Part shown: piece after piece, positions 17,817-23,542 of the stretch
How the letters are laid out: each line of letters starts with the position of its first letter
Position numbering within the stretch: position 1 is the first letter of the stretch
Origin: Herminiimonas sp.
GTDB lineage: Bacteria; Pseudomonadota; Gammaproteobacteria; Burkholderiales; Burkholderiaceae
NCBI GenBank assembly: GCA_014377155.1
Contig: JACMQD010000217.1
Span: forward strand, 1-23,542
Reading direction: 5' to 3'
Length of the DNA: 23,542 bases
Notes under the pieces: generated by a model
The model's input: the letters and a program-made list of their open reading frames with translations, nothing else
Database searches by the model: none
Told to the model about the DNA's origin: nothing
Made by a program: the position numbers and the translations under genes

Positions 17817-18130
17817 CGGCACTCCTGGTGCAGCGGTTTGATTGAGCATGGCGGGAGAATTTTGCGCTTTGCACCACGATGCAAATGTGACACGCGGAGC
17901 GCAATGCATTGTTATCTCCCATAGCCTATCGTATTTATTTAGGTTTGATAAGAGCGAGGTTGCATCGCGTTACAGCTCAATAGGCTGAAATAGTGCCACT
18001 TGTATTGTTGGCGGGTCCAGACTGACACAATCTCGCGCAGGCATACGCCTTTTTATGTCACACATGACAACGCGTTTTTGCATTAAATGTGCCATTTTGC
18101 GTTCGGCAGAGACACCGGCGGAAATACCTA
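17817..18130. other. Intergenic region upstream of the cyclic-di-GMP gene
   Basis: 314 bases between DUF3579 and the GGDEF-EAL gene, both on minus; 17817-17909 may be coding if the longer start is used. It contains the dyad TGTCA-CACA-TGACA (18056-18069) and AT-rich DNA around 17930-17955, where a promoter is likely but no box pair is convincing. No gene is seen. Confidence 0.5.
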
Positions 18131-18472
18131 TCAGGACGTTTCACCCGGCTCTGGCAGCAAGCAAGCGTCGATGGTTTGGAGATTATTATCCTTGGCAAAG
18201 TTGATCACGAAATGATAGGCAAGCGGCTCGATGGCGCGCAGGTCTTCACTCATGACGACCGACTTGACGCCCGCGAGGACGGTTGGACGTACGTAAGGAG
18301 AATACTGCAAATGTGCGTGACGTCCACCGGTACCTTCAGGACGGAAGCACGACATCACGCCGCACAGGCGTTCGGCCCAGTCGCTGGGGCGGAACTGACT
18401 ACCGTCCTTGGTGATGCCTTGAATAATGATTTCACGCGCTGGCGCTTTGGGATTTCGAATCGGATCGGCCAT
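18131..18472 (-). CDS. DUF3579 family protein of unknown function
   Basis: 113 residues, soluble, no signal peptide or membrane helix. The sequence resembles the betaproteobacterial DUF3579 family: REIIIQGITKDGSQFRPSDW near 13-32, then AERLCGVMSCF, YVRPTVLAGVKSVVM, and AYHFVINFAKDNNLQ before a short tail. Family assignment is from recognition of this pattern, not a search. It is read in preference to an antisense frame over the same bases because its sequence is protein-like. The ATG at 18472 lacks a strong ribosome site. The downstream gene on the same strand is the GGDEF-EAL protein, 314 bases away, so co-transcription is uncertain. No function can be assigned. Confidence 0.8.
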   Translation of the reverse strand: MADPIRNPKAPAREIIIQGITKDGSQFRPSDWAERLCGVMSCFRPEGTGGRHAHLQYSPYVRPTVLAGVKSVVMSEDLRAIEPLAYHFVINFAKDNNLQTIDACLLPEPGETS

Positions 18473-18591
18473 GTGTGCGGCTTCGGTGATGTGCGCAGGA
18501 TAACTGCCGAATGACCTGCATGCGACAGCGACCAGTGCGCCGGGTTAGCCCGCTGCCATTATGTAGCAGCAAACCTAGGAAATTCTTGCAT

Positions 18592-18619
18592 AGTATATCT
18601 TATATAAGACCTGTACCAA
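18592..18619 (-). promoter_or_regulatory. Candidate promoter of the DUF3579 gene with palindromic spacer
   Basis: Minus strand: -35 TTGGTA (18619 to 18614), 16-base spacer, -10 TATACT (18597 to 18592, five of six matches). The spacer contains the perfect 10-base palindrome CTTATATAAG (18599-18608). The leader would be about 115 bases. The rest of 18473-18735 shows no gene. Confidence 0.4.
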
Positions 18620-18735
18620 TATTGCGCTTAGCGGGAGTCGTGTCGATCGCATCGTACCGCGAAATCAACCAGCGTTTTCACCATGATTGCCACAGAGTAG
18701 AACGAACCAACTCCGGCAAACGACATTGACCGGCA

Positions 18736-19695
18736 TTAACCGAGCCAGACAGCGATCGATAGCAGCAGCAGCACAAGCATCCACAGCAGCAGCGCGCGCC
18801 ACACCAGCCCTACCGTGCTTTGCAATGCACGCACGGTCGATTCTTCCCCCGGTAAGGCGTCGGATTCCATGCCGAACGAGTCACCCAGCGTAGGATCGTT
18901 CGCTGGCATGACATTGTTTGCCACTTCTGCCGGCGTACCAAGGCGCACGCCCATCGCGCCACCGCCTGCCGAAAGAATGATTCCGACCGCCTCGTCCTGC
19001 CACCGTGCAGCAAAATTGCGCCAGGCGAAAATGGCATCTTCGAAATTACCGACGATTGCAAAAGCGATCGCCGTCAGTCTGGCCGGAATCCAGTCGATCC
19101 AGTAAAACGCGCGCGCGGCGAAATGGCCGAATACTTCACGTTGCATGTGATCCGGCTCATTCCAGACACGCGCCAGATATTCGGTTACCCGATAAAGCAC
19201 TGCGCCCGCGGGCCCGAGCGGGGTCAGAAACCAGAAGAACACGCCGAACACATTTCGATGGGTAGCAATCAAGGCACTTTCGACTGCGATCCGTGAGATT
19301 TCGCCGGCATCCATGGCGCTTGTATCGAGCAGGGTCCATTCGGCAAGCAGGACGCGCGCTGCGGCCTCATCGCCGGCATTGAGGGCAAGCTGAATTGAAT
19401 TGAAAAAGTGGCTGTAATGCCGAAAACCCAAAGTAAGATAGACCATCAAAATGTTCAACGCAAGGGCGGCAAATGGACTGAGCCGGTAACAGAGCCAATA
19501 AACCAGTGCCGTAGGAATGGTCAGCGCACCCACCATGACGATCCAGGCCAGGCGGCCTTGGCTGACTTGTCCAGCATTGAACGAGGTTTCCATTTTGAGA
19601 GCGAGCGCGCGCACTGCTGCGTAGACCGGATTTTCCGCTCGCAGCGGCTTCAATTGTTCGATCAACAATGCAAAAAGAATGGAAATGAATGTCAT
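18736..19695 (-). CDS. AmpE/CobD(CbiB)-like integral membrane protein
   Basis: 319 residues with hydrophobic segments at about 1-14, 50-70, 73-90, 150-172 and a C-terminal one at 298-317. The N-terminal MTFISILFALLIEQL and the block DWIPARLTAIAFAIVGNFED are close to what is known of AmpE, and PLGPAGAVLYR is shared with the CobD/CbiB superfamily. No cobalamin genes are nearby and no B12 riboswitch is visible upstream, so a role in cobalamin synthesis is unlikely; AmpE itself is linked to beta-lactamase/peptidoglycan recycling signalling. The precise role is unknown. AAGG and AGG sequences just upstream of the ATG at 19695 serve as ribosome site. It lies downstream of the Nudix gene. Confidence 0.85.
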   Translation of the reverse strand: MTFISILFALLIEQLKPLRAENPVYAAVRALALKMETSFNAGQVSQGRLAWIVMVGALTIPTALVYWLCYRLSPFAALALNILMVYLTLGFRHYSHFFNSIQLALNAGDEAAARVLLAEWTLLDTSAMDAGEISRIAVESALIATHRNVFGVFFWFLTPLGPAGAVLYRVTEYLARVWNEPDHMQREVFGHFAARAFYWIDWIPARLTAIAFAIVGNFEDAIFAWRNFAARWQDEAVGIILSAGGGAMGVRLGTPAEVANNVMPANDPTLGDSFGMESDALPGEESTVRALQSTVGLVWRALLLWMLVLLLLSIAVWLG

Positions 19696-20009
19696 TGACC
19701 TGCCTTATTAACATGAAAGACGCGCAGCGATTCGCCGGGGCGCTGACTACTCTTTGCAGGAAGCGCCGATGCAAAGCAGTGCTACCCGACACTGCCGACC
19801 GCGCAACGATCATTGACTGCGGGCCCGCAACGAATACGCTTCGCGAGGTGTTCCTTATCACCGGCGAAGCATTGTCGCTCTGCCGAAAGTCAGCCAGCCC
19901 ACACGATAACCCAGCCCATCGTCTTAATCAAACCCGCATCTGAAACGCCAGCCTTGCACCTAGCCTGACGATCATGCCGACAGCATCGCCATAAAATTCT
20001 GCTGGGGTC
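19696..20009. other. Intergenic region between the Nudix gene and the AmpE-like gene
   Basis: 314 bases without a supportable gene. A weak minus-strand promoter can be read: TTGATT (19931 to 19926), 17-base spacer, TATCGT (19908 to 19903), which would give the AmpE-like gene a leader of about 200 bases. No terminator with a T run was seen after the Nudix gene, and no cobalamin riboswitch pattern. Confidence 0.35.
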
Positions 20010-20681
20010 TCAGGCCTTCAAAAAATGAAACAGGTTACGCAACATGCCGGCGGTCGCACCCCAGATAAAAAACCGATCATAAGGGATGGCATAAAACGAC
20101 CGTCGTCCGAAGCCGTTCGGAAATTCGGCCGTGCGGCGCTGGTGGTTCATGCCATCCATCAGAAAGTCGAAAGGCACTTCGAATATTTCCGCAACTTCGG
20201 AGGGATCGGCCTTCAAATCGAAAGGTGGATGCACGAGTGCCACCACCGGGGTTACCTGATAACCGGTACCGGTAAAATAATCGGGCAAGGTGCCGATAAT
20301 TTCGACATGGCGCCGATCGAGTCCGATCTCTTCCTCGGTTTCGCGTAACGCCGTCTCCAACGCCGATACGTCTTCGGTTTCGAAGCGTCCGCCTGGAAAA
20401 CTCACTTGCCCGGCGTGATTGGTAAGATGGTCGGTGCGCAGCGTCAGGAGCAGCGTCATTCCCTCTGCACGATCGACAATCGGAATCAGAACCGATGCCG
20501 GGCGCGGTACGTCGCTGCTGCTGTGCCGCAGTCCTTCGTCCGCGCGCTCCGGCGTCCACACCGGTTGGTCGATGAAATGCCGGCGCAGGCCAGCAACCGT
20601 CAAACGGTCTGCGGCGACAGCAGATTCACCCGCCACCGATTCGACGGGAATGATTAATGGATCGAAAAAGAGTTTTGCCAC
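20010..20681 (-). CDS. CoA pyrophosphatase, NudL-type Nudix hydrolase
   Basis: 223-residue Nudix hydrolase expected to cleave coenzyme A or its derivatives to 3',5'-ADP and phosphopantetheine. The CoA-Nudix signature is present: LLTLRTDHLTNHAGQVSFPGG (79-98 region), followed by the Nudix box ending RETEEEIGL (113-121) with one extra residue before the Arg-Glu, as in NudL. YFTGTGYQVTPVVALV follows. The start is a GTG (20681-20679) with GAGGA (20692-20688) six bases upstream. The gene lies after the rplS terminator, so it probably has its own promoter in 20693-20751, though none is clear. Confidence 0.92.
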   Translation of the reverse strand: MAKLFFDPLIIPVESVAGESAVAADRLTVAGLRRHFIDQPVWTPERADEGLRHSSSDVPRPASVLIPIVDRAEGMTLLLTLRTDHLTNHAGQVSFPGGRFETEDVSALETALRETEEEIGLDRRHVEIIGTLPDYFTGTGYQVTPVVALVHPPFDLKADPSEVAEIFEVPFDFLMDGMNHQRRTAEFPNGFGRRSFYAIPYDRFFIWGATAGMLRNLFHFLKA

Positions 20682-20751
20682 TACAATTCCTCAGGCACAT
20701 GCATCGCAATGGCTACCATGATGCCATCGATACGAGGTTTTGCGCTAATGC

Positions 20752-20778
20752 AAAAGGGGCACCGTGGTGCCCCTTTTT
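20752..20778. terminator. Intrinsic terminator of the rpsP-rimM-trmD-rplS operon
   Basis: AAAAGGGGCACC (20752-20763), centre GT, GGTGCCCCTTTT (20766-20777): a 12-base perfect inverted repeat, folding as an 11-pair stem with a four-base loop, 21 bases after the rplS stop. On the minus strand the 3' arm ends in four U; on plus it ends in five T, so it is formally bidirectional. Confidence 0.88.
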
Positions 20779-20799
20779 GTTTGCGAACCTTTTGCCTGC

Positions 20800-21186
20800 T
20801 TAACTAGCGGCTTTCGCGCTGTTAGCGCGACGGTTCGGCAATTTTTCCTTGATACGCGCCGATTTACCCGAACGCTCACGGAGGTAGTACAGTTTTGCAC
20901 GACGAACATCACCGCGACGCTTGACTTCGATCGATGCAATCAAAGGCGAGTACAACTGGAATGTACGCTCAACGCCTTCGCCGGACGAAATCTTTCGAAC
21001 GATGAAGTTCGAGTTCAGACCACGATTGCGACGGGAAATGACGACGCCCTCGTAAGCCTGAGCCCGCTTGCGTGTTCCTTCGACGACGTTGACGCTAACG
21101 ATGACGGTATCGCCAGGGGCGAAATCGGGAATGCTTTTGCTGAGACGAGCAATTTCTTCTTGCTCGAGGATCTGGATCAGGTTCAT
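20800..21186 (-). CDS. rplS: 50S ribosomal protein L19
   Basis: 128-residue L19 at the 30S-50S subunit interface. Characteristic stretches are [13 protein letters not shown], the [19 protein letters not shown] segment, [21 protein letters not shown] and [19 protein letters not shown]. The frame continues four codons upstream, but the ATG at 21186 is chosen because GGAG lies directly before it and L19 proteins start MNLI-like. It is the last gene of the operon, 144 bases after trmD and followed by a strong terminator. Confidence 0.97.
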   Translation of the reverse strand: MNLIQILEQEEIARLSKSIPDFAPGDTVIVSVNVVEGTRKRAQAYEGVVISRRNRGLNSNFIVRKISSGEGVERTFQLYSPLIASIEVKRRGDVRRAKLYYLRERSGKSARIKEKLPNRRANSAKAAS

Positions 21187-21217
21187 TGTAAACTCCAAAT
21201 ACCATCATGCTGGCGCA

Positions 21218-21233
21218 GGGTGTTTGTACACCC
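21218..21233 (-). other. Stem-loop in the rplS leader
   Basis: GGGTGT (21218-21223), loop TTGT, ACACCC (21228-21233): a perfect six-pair stem in the 144-base gap between trmD and rplS, about 32 bases before the rplS start on the minus strand. No T run follows, so it is not a terminator. Autoregulation or mRNA processing are possible readings only. Confidence 0.4.
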
Positions 21234-21330
21234 GAATGCCCAGTAGAGGATGGGGTTAAACATGCAAGCGGAAAACTCCACCTGCTCGGTACTGCGTGTT
21301 ACATCAATCATGCTGCAATACGCTGTCTGC

Positions 21331-22080
21331 CTACGGCAAATCACGCAAAAATTTCTCATCGGCTTTCGTCAGCAATCCTGCCTGCCGAGCCTTGACCAAC
21401 AAATCTGGCCGCTTGGTAACGGTTGCTTCCAACGCGCGCATACGACGCCATTTCTCTATTTCGGCATGGTGCCCACCAAGCAATATGGATGGTACAGCCA
21501 CGCCTTCATGGACTTCTGGCCGCGTGTAATGGGGACAATCGAGCAAACCGTTGACGAAACTGTCTTCGACTGCTGATGCACCGTCATTGAGTACACCCGG
21601 CAACTGCCGAATGACCGCATCCATTAGTGCCATTGCCGGCAATTCGCCGCCGGACAATACAAAATCGCCAAGACTGATTTCCTCATCTACGCAACGCTCC
21701 AGCAAGCGCTGATCGACTGCTTCGTACCGGCCGCACAACAGCACCATGCCCGACTCACCGGCAAGCGCCATCACACGTTCGTGCGTCAGCGGCCGACCTT
21801 GCGGCGACAAGTAAACTACCCTAGGCGTGGCAAGGCCTGACGCCGACTGCCGGCTTTTGGCCGCTTCGATCGCAGCTTCAAGCGGTTTGGCCAACATCAC
21901 CATTCCGGGCCCGCCGCCATAGGGCCGATCATCGACGGTACGATGATTGTCGACGGTGAAATCGCGCGGATTCCACAATGTCAGATCACACTTGCGCTGC
22001 TCGAATGCACGTCGCGTGATACCCGACTGGGTCAACGCAATAAACATTTCAGGAAACAACGTGACGGCATCAAACTGCAT
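21331..22080 (-). CDS. trmD: tRNA (guanine-N1-)-methyltransferase
   Basis: Methylates G37 of tRNAs using S-adenosylmethionine; SPOUT-fold dimer. The 249 residues show YGGGPGMVM (54-62), the knot segments [11 protein letters not shown] (91-101) and [12 protein letters not shown] (114-125), the SAM/active-site stretch [19 protein letters not shown] (138-156), and CPHYTRPEV. Complete, normal length. GAGGA (22094-22090) lies nine bases before the ATG. It sits in the conserved operon, 49 bases after rimM. Confidence 0.97.
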   Translation of the reverse strand: MQFDAVTLFPEMFIALTQSGITRRAFEQRKCDLTLWNPRDFTVDNHRTVDDRPYGGGPGMVMLAKPLEAAIEAAKSRQSASGLATPRVVYLSPQGRPLTHERVMALAGESGMVLLCGRYEAVDQRLLERCVDEEISLGDFVLSGGELPAMALMDAVIRQLPGVLNDGASAVEDSFVNGLLDCPHYTRPEVHEGVAVPSILLGGHHAEIEKWRRMRALEATVTKRPDLLVKARQAGLLTKADEKFLRDLP

Positions 22081-22129
22081 AGCGCGCGATCCTCAAACCG
22101 TTTTCTCGACATGCCGCCTGGACCAAATA

Positions 22130-22681
22130 CTAGTAATCCAGACCCCAGTCCACGGTAATTTTCTTCGCTGCCTGATCCACGGTCTTGACGAACCGGTCGA
22201 CGAAAGGAATCAGAATTTCCTGGGCCTTCCCGTCGTCAGCAGCGTTCGCTGCTGCCACGCGAAGAATCGGATGCGCACCGTTGTCCATCATGTCCGCAAC
22301 CTGTCCGAGCAATTCGCCCTGCAGGTTTTCAACCGCCAGACCGATCAGATCGACCCAGTAGAATTCATCACCTGACAATGCCGGAAAATGGCTGCGCGGG
22401 ATTTTTACCGCAGCGCCCTTGAGTGCCTCGGCACCCTCCCGCCCTGCCACTCCCATCAGCTTTGCCACAACGTCACCGCTGTGCATCTTCGCCTGCATCA
22501 TATCGACGTCGTGCAGGTCAGGCTTGTCGAGCCACCAGGTCTTGGCATGCAACAGTGCGTCGGCGTCGTTGGAATAAGGTTTAATTCTTACCCAGCCATT
22601 CAAACCATACGCGCCGGATACATAACCGACCATTACCAGATCTTCAGGGATGACGATCCCTGATGCAGTCTTCTGAGGCAA
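22130..22681 (-). CDS. rimM: 16S rRNA processing/ribosome maturation factor RimM
   Basis: 30S assembly factor that binds S19. The 183 residues contain the RimM domain (VMVGYVSGAYGLNGWVRIKP near 16-35) and a C-terminal PRC barrel (EFYWVDLIGLAVENLQGELL near 106-125, then DNGAHPILRV). The start used is a TTG (22681-22679), the first start codon after the in-frame rpsP stop, with only one codon between; no strong ribosome site is seen, which suggests coupling to rpsP. The ATG at 22633 (residue 17) would leave almost no N-terminal lead before the first strand and is less likely. Confidence 0.94.
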   Translation of the reverse strand: MPQKTASGIVIPEDLVMVGYVSGAYGLNGWVRIKPYSNDADALLHAKTWWLDKPDLHDVDMMQAKMHSGDVVAKLMGVAGREGAEALKGAAVKIPRSHFPALSGDEFYWVDLIGLAVENLQGELLGQVADMMDNGAHPILRVAAANAADDGKAQEILIPFVDRFVKTVDQAAKKITVDWGLDY

Positions 22682-22684
22682 AAC

Positions 22685-22939
22685 TTACGCGGCAGCTTTC
22701 TTGCCAGCAGCGCTGACCAGACGAGCTACTGTCGGCGACAGTTGCGCGCCCACGCCTTGCCAGTAGGCCAGACGATCCTGAACGATACGGAAGCTTTCGT
22801 CGGCTCCCGACGCTACCGGGTTGTAGAACCCGATACGCTCGATGAAGCGACCGTCACGGCGATTGCGCGAATCAGTTGCTACGATGTTGAAAAAAGGGCG
22901 CTTCTTGGCGCCTCCACGTGCTAAACGAATAACGACCAT
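22685..22939 (-). CDS. rpsP: 30S ribosomal protein S16
   Basis: 84 residues, with the S16 pattern [39 protein letters not shown] and the [16 protein letters not shown] segment. First gene of the rpsP-rimM-trmD-rplS operon, with a strong promoter about 45 bases upstream. Its TAA stop lies in the same reading frame as rimM and four bases before the rimM start. Confidence 0.97.
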   Translation of the reverse strand: MVVIRLARGGAKKRPFFNIVATDSRNRRDGRFIERIGFYNPVASGADESFRIVQDRLAYWQGVGAQLSPTVARLVSAAGKKAAA

Positions 22940-22980
22940 AATATTTCCAAAAAGTGTTTCAAACGCGGAAAAAGCCGCAA

Positions 22981-23010
22981 ATTATAGCTTAGTTCAGCGG
23001 CGCGCGGCAA
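22981..23010 (-). promoter_or_regulatory. Promoter of the rpsP operon
   Basis: Minus strand: -35 TTGCCG (23010 to 23005), 18-base spacer, perfect -10 TATAAT (22986 to 22981). Transcription would start near 22974, giving a leader of about 35 bases. A GGA ribosome site lies before the ATG at 22939. Confidence 0.7.
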
Positions 23011-23165
23011 GCTTATCCAAAGCAGATCAGGCATGACGCGGTAAGCGGCCATGCAATGCCTGCCAAATGGCACCCTACCGACCAAATCCGTTAATTAATG
23101 TAACGAAAGGCAACCGCGTGCGCAAGCCGTCTCGACACTTTCTGTAGAATGACAGGGGATTGATG

Positions 23166-23542
23166 ATGCAATTGCGTCATCCTACTTTTATTGAAATGAC
23201 TTTCCACTCCATGCCAGCTACGCACAAGAACAAAACGCTCGCCGCTCTCCTCGCTTCGCTGCTCGGCGGAGTTGGTGCACACCGGTTTTACCTGAACGGC
23301 AAGAAAGACCTTTGGGCATGGGTGCACGTGCTCTTGTTTCCACTGTCGATTTTTGCGGGCTTCATTGGCGCCTTGGTCATTGGCTTGACACCCGATGAGA
23401 AATGGGATGCCGAAAAGAATCCGGCCTCTGGCAAACAGTCAGATTCTGGCTGGCCTGTCATTTTTATCGTGGTACTGACGTTCGGCTTTGGTGCCACGGC
23501 GCTCATTGCCACAATTGCGCGGGTGTTCGATCTTCTTTATAC
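23166..23542 (+). CDS. TM2-domain membrane protein (cut by window edge)
   Basis: The frame is open to the right edge (125 codons seen). The TM2 domain is clear: NKTLAALLASLLGGVGAHRFYLNGKK-like sequence at about 22-47 with the HRFYL signature, a second hydrophobic stretch (about 51-73), then the PDEKWDAEKN segment and a further membrane helix (about 96-118). Function of TM2 proteins in bacteria is unknown. The start is uncertain: AGGGGA (23154-23159) favours the ATG at 23166, but the next 15 codons are AT-rich at third positions and family proteins usually start nearer the Lys-rich segment, so the ATGs at 23196 or 23211 are real alternatives. Confidence 0.75.
   Translation, partial: MQLRHPTFIEMTFHSMPATHKNKTLAALLASLLGGVGAHRFYLNGKKDLWAWVHVLLFPLSIFAGFIGALVIGLTPDEKWDAEKNPASGKQSDSGWPVIFIVVLTFGFGATALIATIARVFDLLY

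Noticed and set aside
18089..18514. Plus-strand open frame of 141 codons
   Set aside because: It is antisense to the DUF3579 gene, which has family-like sequence; the plus frame has no recognisable features.
19696..20009. Cobalamin riboswitch before the CobD/AmpE-like gene
   Set aside because: The B12-box and other conserved riboswitch blocks could not be found on the minus strand.
22965..22978. GCGG/CCGC hairpin as an rpsP leader attenuator
   Set aside because: The stem overlaps the predicted transcription start, so its 5' arm would be mostly outside the RNA.
23145..23150. TAGAAT as -10 box of the TM2 gene
   Set aside because: No -35 box is present, and the predicted start would fall on the only ribosome site.

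Overview
The window looks like ordinary chromosome from a betaproteobacterium, most likely order Burkholderiales and perhaps an Oxalobacteraceae member. This rests on the GC-rich coding style, the rpsP-rimM-trmD-rplS block followed by a CoA pyrophosphatase and an AmpE-like gene, the thiL-pgpA / pncC / pyrF neighbourhood, and a DUF3579 gene. The family assignment is inference from protein character and gene order, not from a database search. No phage, insertion sequence, CRISPR array, tRNA, rRNA or toxin-antitoxin locus was seen.

Layout. (1) 1-1239, minus: N-terminal catalytic part of an NADP-type malic enzyme, cut by the window edge. (2) 1500-3420, plus: a short rubrerythrin, a 54-residue rubredoxin and a rubredoxin reductase-like flavoprotein, which together could form an NAD(P)H-driven peroxide reductase chain. 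Divergent promoters and several palindromes lie upstream. (3) 3494-9203, plus: thiL and pgpA, a very large fused hydantoinase/5-oxoprolinase that overlaps pgpA, then pncC. (4) 9264-10085, minus: pyrF. (5) 10267-12185, plus: a lemA-TPM-TPM envelope gene set. (6) 12210-13637, minus: dacB (PBP4), convergent with the TPM set across a hairpin terminator. (7) 13867-14871, plus: the organic hydroperoxide pair ohrR and ohr, with a very readable ohr promoter/operator. (8) 14985-17816, minus: a membrane CHASE-PAS-GGDEF-EAL cyclic-di-GMP protein. (9) 18131-20681, minus: a DUF3579 gene, an AmpE/CobD-like membrane protein and a NudL-type Nudix hydrolase. (10) 20800-22939, minus: the ribosome maturation operon rpsP-rimM-trmD-rplS with a consensus-like promoter and a strong terminator. 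(11) 23166 to the right edge, plus: a TM2-domain membrane protein, truncated.

The genes are mainly housekeeping, with two peroxide-defence modules (rubrerythrin chain and OhrR/Ohr) about 11 kb apart. I found no convincing new multi-gene system. The items most worth checking are the operator-like palindromes before rubrerythrin, the OhrR operator overlapping the ohr -35 box, the apparently leaderless thiL, the fused oxoprolinase set into a housekeeping operon, the DUF3579 gene with its palindromic promoter spacer, and the long structured trmD-rplS gap.
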